Part shown: positions 22,301 to 28,673 of the stretch, piece after piece
How the letters are laid out: every line of letters begins with the position of its first letter
How positions within the stretch are numbered: the first letter of the stretch is position 1
From: JAUWOY01 sp034431315
Lineage (GTDB): Bacteria > Chloroflexota > Anaerolineae > VGOG01
Direction of reading: 5' to 3'
DNA length: 31,277 nucleotides
Assembly (NCBI GenBank): GCA_034431315.1
Contig: DAOUDK010000079.1
Coordinates: 1-31,277, forward strand
The notes under the pieces: model-generated
What the model saw: only the letters and a program-made list of their open reading frames with translations
The model's database searches: none
What the model was told of the DNA's origin: nothing
Position numbers and translations under genes: made by a program

Positions 22301-22435
22301 ATGGGGAGGACGGTGCCGACAACAAGTCCGGCCCTTGTTCTGGCTGCTGGGCCGGTCATCGGCCTGGCAATCGCCTACGGCATCGCCAGGGGCGAAGGGC
22401 CTGCAGTTCGGTCCGAAGCAGGAGGTGGATTATGA
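19340..22435 (+). CDS. SIR2-like (catalytically altered) - STAND NTPase - HEAT-like - membrane protein
   Basis: 1031-aa multidomain protein. Residues about 1-255 are SIR2-like: TTNYD at 110-114 is kept, but GAG is replaced by LGSE (23-26) and the catalytic LHG reads MQG (150-152), so NAD hydrolysis is doubtful. Residues about 285-640 form a STAND-type NTPase (nSTAND1-like). It has Walker A GGSGTGKTS at 317-325, Walker B VVFLDQFEE at 389-397, and ELTHDYLVEEI at 617-627. Residues about 690-800 look HEAT-like. The C-terminus (about 835-1020) is hydrophobic, with three glycine-zipper units (GGAVGG, GGAVGG, GGALGG). An in-frame repeat adds about ten residues near 603-613. Such architectures occur in anti-phage STAND systems. 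A sensor or membrane effector role is inferred. Confidence 0.88.
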   Translation: MLNSQILQDLADRIVNDNAVLFLGSELFAGPGEGNAPPSKRGIARALAERFEYGKDDYSLPTVARDYKVLHGSHALTEFLKSVLNDPQLSPTRVHQLVADLSRPFTKIITTNYDRLLERALRRIRKGFVLIVRDSDVPYFDETKIILIKMQGCITQPDSLIITEDDYEEFLVRLPTLSDVIRALFATKTLIFIGYDLEDRGFQRLYANVTRGVGVHRRRAYAISERDLAPVDVKFWHEKGIEIVQGKVVGFLEELMAEINRSSPVGEVEEVVPLPDQPYKFLDSFETEDAGIFFGRQEDSHRLADKILSHRLVVLYGGSGTGKTSLIRAGVAPILARRSCLPLIVRPADDPALTIKRELQEKLEGLPDLTTDLPSFLQAAERVTEKLIVVFLDQFEEFFLRFGDESRASFVAELARCHQSEAVDTRFVLSIREDFFVRLHEFEGQLPAIFDSRYRLERLTRENAREAIVEPVKLFDVTYEERLVERLLDDLYEEGVGPPQLQIVCDRLYRQFGQAGRPIALADYEELGGAKEILAGYLDSVLAEYAGQELEAAKGILMTLVTSQETKALASFDTIVAEVGRNRETVEATLRSLINQRLVRRVQTSASSVEPLSEYYELTHDYLVEEIKGWISKDARRIKEAREMLSRALADWRSSGVLLNLERLEKIDAQRGRLAFGREECELLLRSAACYEYEMDYWLSRVPEVDDQVACLADVLTPEYRPEERVHVVRSLSRIKTDQVGRILQRVALEDAAAQVRQAAAVSLARAGAGEAVDKLAQVAWKAEGDQRARAVEALAWVWDTNAALLPDLGWSLYEKVARRVSRIRLSREWGSIRSVTVGGAVGGAVGFALGLAPAMVLNLVQMEEYNVVSGLLIAPLAVVIFGVLGLVAGAGVASGMSIGRALGPGRRVLAPALGGAVGGSIGFAAGSMPFALGMWPSPLTVMLLFALAGGLLAFGIAIAAEISRSPFAQLVGGALGGTLGFGLLAVMGRTVPTTSPALVLAAGPVIGLAIAYGIARGEGPAVRSEAGGGL
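21146..21177. repeat. Dispersed repeat inserted in frame within the STAND gene
   Basis: cagacttcggcgagctcagt followed by cgagccgttgag matches the TTCGAC-AGCTCAGTCGA family (compare 7003-7026). It encodes QTSASSVEPLS just before the conserved YELTHDYL motif. Confidence 0.75.
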
Positions 22436-24966
22436 CCGGCAAACGCATAGCGATTATCTGTCTGGTGCTGTTGGCTTTGGCTGCGGCCTATGTAGTCACG
22501 CGGCCTCCCAAGCCTGAGGGTGCGGCCGATCTTTTGGCCGAGCGTTCCCAGGTACAGCGCCGCCATCCGGGAGAGGCGGCCAAAGAGGTGGACGTCGGCG
22601 ACCATGAGCCAGTGGGTACTGGCGCCGAGATCAACACCGATCAAACCGGCCGAGGCATCCTGACCTTCGCTGATTTCTTGAGGGTGGAAGTTTTCCGCCA
22701 GACAGGGCTGCAGGTAAAGGCAGCGCCTGACCCCAATGCTCCTCTCATCGTGAAGCTTTATCTCGCCCTGGGGACGACGCTTCAGGAGTTGCAGGAGCGA
22801 GCAGGGGAGCATGTAGTCGTCATCACCGAGACGGACTGGGCGACGATCACTAGCGTATCCACAGAGTATCTGATCTCTGTGGACGACGATAAGGTTACTT
22901 CGGTAGTAGTGTTTTATGGTGAGGCAGAAGTGGAGGCCCAGGAGCAGACAGTGGTGGTCCGCACTGGCCAGGCGACCATAGTGGAGCCTGGCAAGACACC
23001 CCGGCCTCCCATAGATGTTGATATGGGAGCGGTGGATGATTGGGTAAATGCGACGCGTGATGGTGAGGACGTGGGGTCTATCGCGCCTAGAATCTTCCCG
23101 CTGGCAGCCATACCAACCCCTACCAGCACCCCTACAGCGACTCCAACGCCGATCCTTACTCCGACAGCGATACCTACCCACACTCCGACTTCCACACCGG
23201 TGACGGACACGCCGACTCCTACACCTGTCCGTGCTGCCGATCTCTCAGCCGAGAAGACCAAGGTACAGTGCCGCCATCCGGGCGAGGCGGTCGAAGAGGT
23301 GGACGTCGGCGACCACGAGCCAGTGGGTACTGGCGACGAGATCAACACCGATGAAACCGGCCGGGGCATCCTGACCTTCTCCGACTTCTTGAGGGTGGAG
23401 ATTTTTCGCCAGACAGGACTACAGGTGAAGGCGGCGCCTGACCCCGATGCCCCTCTCATCGTGAAGCTCTATCTCGCCTTGGGGACGACGCTTCAGGAGT
23501 TGCAGGAGCGAGCAGGGGAGCATGTAGTCGTCATCACCGAAACGGACTGGGCGACGATCACTAGCGTATCCACAGAGTATCTGATCTCTGTGGACGAAGA
23601 CGGGATTACCTCAGTGGTTGTGTACGAGGGAAAGGCGGAGGTAAAGGCTCAGCAGCAGACTGTAACCGTCAAAGCTGGCCAGGCAACCTTTGTGGAGCCT
23701 CGCGAGGCGCCCCGGTCTCCCAGTGATGTTGAGATGGCGGCGGTGGATGATTGGGTGAGTGGAGCACGCGAGGCTGAGGAAGTAGGGTCTATCAAGCCGC
23801 GTATCTTCCCCTCGGCAGCCCTAGTTCCCACAAGCACGCCTACAGCAACCCGAAAGCCAACCCGCACTCCGACATCCACCCCGACAGCGACGCCCACCCT
23901 CACGCCCGCAGATGTGCGTTTGATCTCCGATTTGCAGATCTCCGAACTCAGTCCGCTCGTTGGAGAGAGTGTAGAGGCGACTTTTAAGGTGCGTAACTAC
24001 GGAGAACAAACCTTCACCGCCACGTACTTCGGCGTCAAGGGCCGAGGCCCCGATGATTCCATTCAGGATTTCCCATGGATAGAGAATTTCTCACTGGCTC
24101 CTGGAGATGAGTACACCTATTCGAGTGACAGTAGCTTCTCCGCCCCCGGCAAGTACTGGTTCACGCCACACTACAGCCCGGATGGCACCAAATGGCTTGA
24201 TATAACCTGGCCCGATGGTAGAGTGAGCTATATAAGCAGCACTGTGCAGGACGACCCGCCGGTGGTGGAGAAGGTATACGTAGAGCCGGCGACCATCTAT
24301 CAGGGTGAGGAGTTCAGGATAAAGCTGGTTGCTAGCGACGATGTCGGCCTGCAAGCTATGAGGTGGCGGATCGAGGGTACAGGGGATAAGGACTTTGACC
24401 AGGGGCGTGAGGCTGACTGTGCCGGAATCACGTGGTGTGAGTTCAACTGGGACCTGAAATGGACAGGCCAGGATGGACAGTTTATCATCCATGCTCAAGC
24501 CCGCGATACGGCCGATCAGCTATCCAGCATGGAGAGCACGGCCATAACAGTGCTGCCCATAGCAACGCTTTCTCTTTCGATGGGCGGTGGGCCTTTCGAT
24601 AATGAGTCGGTGCAGGAGGCTGTGGGATTGGCTATCAACTGGGCCGCGCTCCGAGACGCAATTGGGGAAGTGGTGTTGGTGGACTTCCTTTCAGGAGATG
24701 TCTTAGCTGATTCCACGGAACCGGCATACGATCCGGAGCGGGCCAAAGAGCTTCTGGCTGAAGCTGGCTACTACGGCTTTGACGCGATGCTGCTGTTTAA
24801 CCGGGACGACGAGTTGGCTGCCAGCCTGGCCGAATTGGTGACCGATTATCTCTACGCGGTGGAGATTTACCCCAAGTACCTTTGGGTTGCCTCAGCCGAT
24901 GCTCGTACCAACTTTGCTGATATGATTGCTGCTGGTGAAAGCGGTTTGCTCATTGAGCGACGATAA
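22432..24966 (+). CDS. Exported protein with two FecR-like domains, CARDB/Ig-like and solute-binding-like C-terminus
   Basis: 844-aa protein with an N-terminal membrane anchor (KRIAIICLVLLALAAAYVV, residues 4-22) and no lipobox. Two FecR-like units (about 30-225 and 267-462) share GRGILTF and TGLQVKAAPDP, then the TTLQELQERAGEHVVVITE block. Thr/Pro-rich linkers separate the units. Then come a CARDB-like region (about 492-605), an Ig-like region (about 606-710), and a C-terminal segment resembling part of a family 5 solute-binding protein (YDPERAKELLAEAGY). ATG 22432 overlaps the upstream stop (ATGA) and follows AGGAGGTGG; the longer reading from 22144 lies inside the STAND gene. It is probably displayed at the cell surface. 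The ligand is unknown. Confidence 0.8.
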   Translation: MTGKRIAIICLVLLALAAAYVVTRPPKPEGAADLLAERSQVQRRHPGEAAKEVDVGDHEPVGTGAEINTDQTGRGILTFADFLRVEVFRQTGLQVKAAPDPNAPLIVKLYLALGTTLQELQERAGEHVVVITETDWATITSVSTEYLISVDDDKVTSVVVFYGEAEVEAQEQTVVVRTGQATIVEPGKTPRPPIDVDMGAVDDWVNATRDGEDVGSIAPRIFPLAAIPTPTSTPTATPTPILTPTAIPTHTPTSTPVTDTPTPTPVRAADLSAEKTKVQCRHPGEAVEEVDVGDHEPVGTGDEINTDETGRGILTFSDFLRVEIFRQTGLQVKAAPDPDAPLIVKLYLALGTTLQELQERAGEHVVVITETDWATITSVSTEYLISVDEDGITSVVVYEGKAEVKAQQQTVTVKAGQATFVEPREAPRSPSDVEMAAVDDWVSGAREAEEVGSIKPRIFPSAALVPTSTPTATRKPTRTPTSTPTATPTLTPADVRLISDLQISELSPLVGESVEATFKVRNYGEQTFTATYFGVKGRGPDDSIQDFPWIENFSLAPGDEYTYSSDSSFSAPGKYWFTPHYSPDGTKWLDITWPDGRVSYISSTVQDDPPVVEKVYVEPATIYQGEEFRIKLVASDDVGLQAMRWRIEGTGDKDFDQGREADCAGITWCEFNWDLKWTGQDGQFIIHAQARDTADQLSSMESTAITVLPIATLSLSMGGGPFDNESVQEAVGLAINWAALRDAIGEVVLVDFLSGDVLADSTEPAYDPERAKELLAEAGYYGFDAMLLFNRDDELAASLAELVTDYLYAVEIYPKYLWVASADARTNFADMIAAGESGLLIERR
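22519..23815 (+). repeat. 711-bp tandem duplication (two FecR-like units)
   Basis: Copy 1 starts near 22519 and copy 2 near 23230, an offset of 711 bases or 237 codons. Segment 22771-22887 matches 23482-23598 with one difference over 117 bases. Other parts have diverged, which suggests either a recent duplication or local gene conversion. Confidence 0.85.
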
Positions 24967-24992
24967 TCTCATAAAACTACAGGAGGTGGATC

Positions 24993-26318
24993 ATGACTAT
25001 CAAACGCGTGGTGCATATTATTTGTCTGGTGTCTTTGGCTCTGGCTGTGGTAGCCTGTAGTGAAATCGAGTCCATTCCGACAGATGCACCGATGCCCACC
25101 GATACGCCCACCGTCACGCCAGCTTCTACGAGCACGCCCACAGCGACTCGAACGCCGACCCTCACTCCAACATCCACCTCGACAACGACGCCGATACCTA
25201 CTCAAACATCCACCCCGACATCCACTCCGACACCCACCCCGACGATAACGCCAACTCTCGAGCCGGCGAATGCGCGTTTGGTCTCTGAGTTGGAGTTGGT
25301 GCTCGCCGATCCGACACCGCGTGTTGGAGACAGTGTGAAAGCGATTTTTACGGTGCGTAACTATGGAGAGCAAACCTTCAAAGCCGCGAAGTTCCTGGTC
25401 AAGGGCCGAGGCCCTGATGGTTCCATCCAGGACTTCGCCCCGATAGACAACTTCGTGCTAGAGCCTGGAAAAGATTTCACCTATATAGAGTACAGGACCT
25501 TCTCCATGGGCGGTAAGCACTGGTTTACGCCGCACTACAGCCCGGATGGCGCCAATTGGCTTGATATTCTCTTTCCCAATGGCCAATCTAGCCGAAAGGA
25601 AGTCACCGTTGACGGCCTGCCGGTGGTGGAGCAGATATCCGTGGAACCGTCAACTATCCATCAGGGAGAGGCGTTTGTGATAAGCGTGACTGCCAGCGAC
25701 GACTTCGGCTTGCAATCCATTCGCTGGTGGGGCGAGGACACAGGCGATAGTTACCTCAATAAAGGACGCGAGGCTAGCTGTGGCGAAATAACACGGTGTA
25801 GTCAAAGGTGGCCTCCCCTGAAATGGACAGGCAAGGATGGCGAGTTCGTCATTTACGCTGAGGCCCGCGATACGGCTGATCAGGTATCCCATGAGGTGAG
25901 CGCGACGATCACCATAGCGGCGCGGTTTTCCCTTCTGATTGGCGGTGGACCCTTCGCTAACGAGTCGGTGCAAAACGCGCTGGGATTCGGCATCAATTGG
26001 GGCGAGCTCGAAGAGAAAATCGGGGAAGTGGTTCTAGTGGACTTTGCCTCGGAAGAGACCTTGCCTGGGATGGCATATCGCCCGGATTCGGCCAGGGAGC
26101 TTCTGGCTGGAGTTGGCTATCCCAACGGCTTCGACGTGGTACTGCTTTACGATCCGGACGACGAGTTGGCTGACAAACTGGCCGGCTTGTTGACCAGCCA
26201 ACTCTCTGTCATAGGCATTGGCACCGAGTACCTGTGGGTTGCCTCAGCCAATGCTCGTGATAAGTTCGATGCTATAACTGATATTGACGAAGGCGGCTTG
26301 CTTATCGAGCGACGGTGA
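24993..26318 (+). CDS. Surface lipoprotein, paralogue of the upstream protein's C-terminal half
   Basis: 441-aa protein with a signal peptide and lipobox VVAC (Cys 22), so probably lipid-anchored outside the membrane. Residues about 29-88 are a Thr/Pro-rich linker (TPTSTPT repeats). A CARDB-like region (about 91-200) with VRNYGEQTF, an Ig-like region (about 206-310), and a solute-binding-like end (ARELLAGVGYPNGFDVVLLY) follow. These align with residues about 492-844 of the gene before it, but the FecR-like part is missing. An aggaggtgg site precedes ATG 24993, and 26 bases separate the two genes. This looks like a duplication within one operon. Function unknown; a role in envelope sensing is plausible. 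Confidence 0.82.
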   Translation: MTIKRVVHIICLVSLALAVVACSEIESIPTDAPMPTDTPTVTPASTSTPTATRTPTLTPTSTSTTTPIPTQTSTPTSTPTPTPTITPTLEPANARLVSELELVLADPTPRVGDSVKAIFTVRNYGEQTFKAAKFLVKGRGPDGSIQDFAPIDNFVLEPGKDFTYIEYRTFSMGGKHWFTPHYSPDGANWLDILFPNGQSSRKEVTVDGLPVVEQISVEPSTIHQGEAFVISVTASDDFGLQSIRWWGEDTGDSYLNKGREASCGEITRCSQRWPPLKWTGKDGEFVIYAEARDTADQVSHEVSATITIAARFSLLIGGGPFANESVQNALGFGINWGELEEKIGEVVLVDFASEETLPGMAYRPDSARELLAGVGYPNGFDVVLLYDPDDELADKLAGLLTSQLSVIGIGTEYLWVASANARDKFDAITDIDEGGLLIERR

Positions 26319-26339
26319 TAACAAAGGGTGGCTTTTACA

Positions 26340-27116
26340 ATGCAAATCCCACTTGAACTGATCGAGCAAATCCAAAAAGGCAACGTCGTCCTCTTCTGCG
26401 GAGCGGGTATATCCATGGGGCCAGAGGGGCTGCCCAGCGGGCCTGGCGGTGCGCAGTTGACCCAGGAGCTGGCCGAGCGCGCGGGACTGGGAGACGTGAG
26501 CGGGATGTGGCTGCCTGAGGTGGCCCAGGATTATGAGTTGAAACTGGGCCACCAGAGCCTCATCCAACATGTGATCAACCGCATTGACGATCCAAAGTAT
26601 TCGCCCCTGCGCACCCACCAGCTCATCACTGCCTTGCCCTTCAACAAGATCATCACTACCAACTGGGACAACCTGTTGGAGGAAGCCCTGCGCCAGGCTC
26701 GCCAGCCCTTCGTCAAGGTGGTTCGGGATCCCGACATCGCCTTCGCCGACGAAGAGAAGGTGCTACTCATCAAGCTGCACGGCTCCATCGAGCAGAAGGA
26801 CACCATCGTCATCACCGACGATGATTACTACGACATCTTCTATCGCCTGCCTGAGATCGCCAAGGTAGTCGGCGCGTACTTCACGACCAGGACCATCCTC
26901 TTCCTGGGCTTTGGCCTGGCCGACGAGGACTTCAAGCAGCTCTACCTCAGAGTGGTGCGCCATCTCGGTCGCCACAAAAAACGGGCCTATGCCGTGCAGC
27001 TCCGCCCTCGCGAACTGGACATTGAGTACTGGGAGCGGAAGAACGTCAAGGTCATTGCCTGCGACGCAACGGAGTTTTTGGAAGAGATTGAGCGGCGGCT
27101 GGCTAAAGCTCACTAA
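26340..27116 (+). CDS. Stand-alone SIR2-family protein with intact catalytic motifs
   Basis: 258-aa SIR2-like protein. The NAD-binding GAGIS (21-25), TTNWD (106-110) and catalytic KLHG with His at about 147 are all present, as in NADase or deacylase SIR2 proteins, including those in anti-phage systems. It aligns along its length with the SIR2-like region of the 1031-aa protein (THQLI, FNKIITTN, VVRDPD, VITDDDYYD), so the two are paralogues. ATG 26340 (MQIPLEL) is preferred; GTG 26328 is an alternative. No transmembrane segment is seen. NAD cleavage is inferred from the motifs, not shown. Confidence 0.85.
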   Translation: MQIPLELIEQIQKGNVVLFCGAGISMGPEGLPSGPGGAQLTQELAERAGLGDVSGMWLPEVAQDYELKLGHQSLIQHVINRIDDPKYSPLRTHQLITALPFNKIITTNWDNLLEEALRQARQPFVKVVRDPDIAFADEEKVLLIKLHGSIEQKDTIVITDDDYYDIFYRLPEIAKVVGAYFTTRTILFLGFGLADEDFKQLYLRVVRHLGRHKKRAYAVQLRPRELDIEYWERKNVKVIACDATEFLEEIERRLAKAH

Positions 27117-27188
27117 CTACACATTGAGTACTGGGCAGTGGGCTGGGACTACCACGACGATACCTTTGGAATGGGCGGAGGATACGCC

Positions 27189-28673
27189 ATGTCCAGCCGA
27201 CCGGAGACCAAGCAACACGCCGAGCCCACAGCAGCGGACCCTTCGGCTACGCCCTTCGACCCTTCGACAGGGCTCAGGACAGGATTCGCTCAGGACAAGC
27301 TCAAGGCAAGCCTGCGGATCTACTTGCTGGGTCCGCCCCGCGTGGAGTGGGCCGGTCGCCCCCTCTACATCCCTCGCCGCCAGGCCCGCGCCCTGCTCTA
27401 CCGTCTCGCCACCCAGCCCCAACCCGTCCCCCGCGAGCACCTCTGCTTCCTCTTCTGGCCTGACACACCGGATGCCTCCGCGCGCCGCAACCTCACCCGC
27501 CAATTGACGCACCTGCGCCGTGCCCTCCCTGCCCCCGAAGTGTTGATGACCTCGGGCGATCAGGTCACGCTCGATCCTGACCGTGTCTGGTCGGACACAG
27601 CGGCTTTCGAGCGGTTGTGCGCCACCCCAGACGGAGAAAGCCGGCTTTTGCGAGAAGCCGGGTTTCTAGATGCGCTCCAACAAGCCGTGGACCTCTACCG
27701 TGGATCGTTCCTGGCCGGCTTCTCCCTGGGCCGCAGCCCCGAGTTCGAAGCCTGGGCCTCGATGGAGCAGCGGGCGTTGGAGCATCAGTGCCTAGAGACG
27801 CTGTCAGCGCTGACCGTGCAATACGCAGCCAGGAGCGAGTACGACCCTGCCATCGCCTGCGCCCGTCGCTACCTGGCGATAGACGATCTTGCTGAGGAGA
27901 CACACCGTCGGCTCATCGAGCTTTACGCTGCTGCTGGCGACAGGAGCGCGGCGCTGCGCCAGTACGAGCGGTGCACCGAGGCGCTAGAACGCGAACTGGG
28001 TGTGGATCCCCTACCGGAGACCCGAGCGGTCTACGAGGCCGTGCTGGCAGGCAAGCCGTCCCCGGGCGTGGCACCGGTGACCGAACCGACCTGGACAACG
28101 CTGCCCAGCCTGGACGTGCCGCTGGTGGGGCGTGACAGGGCCCTGCGCACGTTGGAGCAGGTGTACGCACGTACCCACGGCGGCCAGGGCAGAGTGGTGC
28201 TGATCTCGGGCGAGGCCGGTATCGGCAAGTCGCGGCTGATGCAGGAGTTCGCCACACGGCTGCGAGGCCACGCGCTGGTCCTGACAGGAGCTGCCTACGC
28301 CGATGCGCAAATGATGCCCTATCAGCCTATTGCCGAGGCGCTGCGTTCGGCGTTAAGTGTGGAACGTTTCACGTTCGACATTCCACCCATATGGCTGAGT
28401 GAAGCGTCCCGGCTGCTGCCCGAACTGCGCGCTCTGCACCCCGATCTGCCGCCGCCGATGGAGGCGGGACCGGCGGAGGCCCGCGCACGGCTGTTCGAAG
28501 CATTGAGCCAGCTTACGCTGGGGCTGGCCGACGGCTGGCACCCCGTGCTCTTGTGCCTGGATGATCTGCACTGGGCCGATGGCACGACGCTAGACTGGCT
28601 GGCGCACCCTGGGGCGCAAGCTTCGGGTCAGCCGACTGCTGGTCATCGGGACCTATCGCAGCGAAGAGGCTGA
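27189..28673 (+). CDS. SARP/BTAD regulator - ATPase, 5' part (frameshifted)
   Basis: N-terminal part of a large AfsR/LAL-like transcriptional regulator. Residues about 41-140 form an OmpR-like DNA-binding domain (SLRIYLLGPPRVEWAGRPL, then SARRNLTRQLTHLRRAL). A bacterial transcriptional activation domain follows (about 145-290, with VDLYRGSFLAGF and ELGVDPLPETRAVYEAV). The AAA_16/STAND ATPase starts near 311, with Walker A GEAGIGKSR (341-349) and Walker B CLDDLHWAD (456-464). The frame breaks at a CCC run (28607-28609); removing one C rejoins it with the 3' part. ATG 27189 uses a gggcggagg site. Dispersed repeats encode part of the N-terminal tail (27253-27305) and residues near 149-160. Confidence 0.85.
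   Translation: MSSRPETKQHAEPTAADPSATPFDPSTGLRTGFAQDKLKASLRIYLLGPPRVEWAGRPLYIPRRQARALLYRLATQPQPVPREHLCFLFWPDTPDASARRNLTRQLTHLRRALPAPEVLMTSGDQVTLDPDRVWSDTAAFERLCATPDGESRLLREAGFLDALQQAVDLYRGSFLAGFSLGRSPEFEAWASMEQRALEHQCLETLSALTVQYAARSEYDPAIACARRYLAIDDLAEETHRRLIELYAAAGDRSAALRQYERCTEALERELGVDPLPETRAVYEAVLAGKPSPGVAPVTEPTWTTLPSLDVPLVGRDRALRTLEQVYARTHGGQGRVVLISGEAGIGKSRLMQEFATRLRGHALVLTGAAYADAQMMPYQPIAEALRSALSVERFTFDIPPIWLSEASRLLPELRALHPDLPPPMEAGPAEARARLFEALSQLTLGLADGWHPVLLCLDDLHWADGTTLDWLAHPGAQASGQPTAGHRDLSQRRG
27253..27305. repeat. Dispersed repeat within the SARP N-terminus
   Basis: ccttcgacccttcgacaggg followed by ctcaggacaggattcgctcaggacaagctcaag is of the TTCGAC..GCTCAG family. It is read in frame as FDPSTGLRTGFAQDKLK, just before the DNA-binding domain. 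Confidence 0.7.
27636..27668. repeat. AGAA..CCGG..TTTCT palindrome within the SARP gene
   Basis: agaaagccggcttttgcgag followed by aagccgggtttct is an imperfect palindrome. It resembles the arms of the leader inverted repeat at 19218-19318 and is translated in frame. Confidence 0.6.

Noticed and set aside
21601..22359. Long minus-strand open frame (252 codons)
   Set aside because: Antisense to the STAND gene; Pro/Ala/Thr-rich shadow of G/C-rich coding sequence with no family features.
22144..22431. Upstream in-frame extension of the FecR-like gene
   Set aside because: It lies wholly inside the STAND gene in another frame. ATG 22432 has AGGAGGTGG and starts with a membrane anchor.
23100..23225. 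Repetitive block considered as a CRISPR array
   Set aside because: It is a codon-level Thr/Pro repeat linker in a secreted protein, without fixed repeats and spacers. The same holds for 25130-25255.
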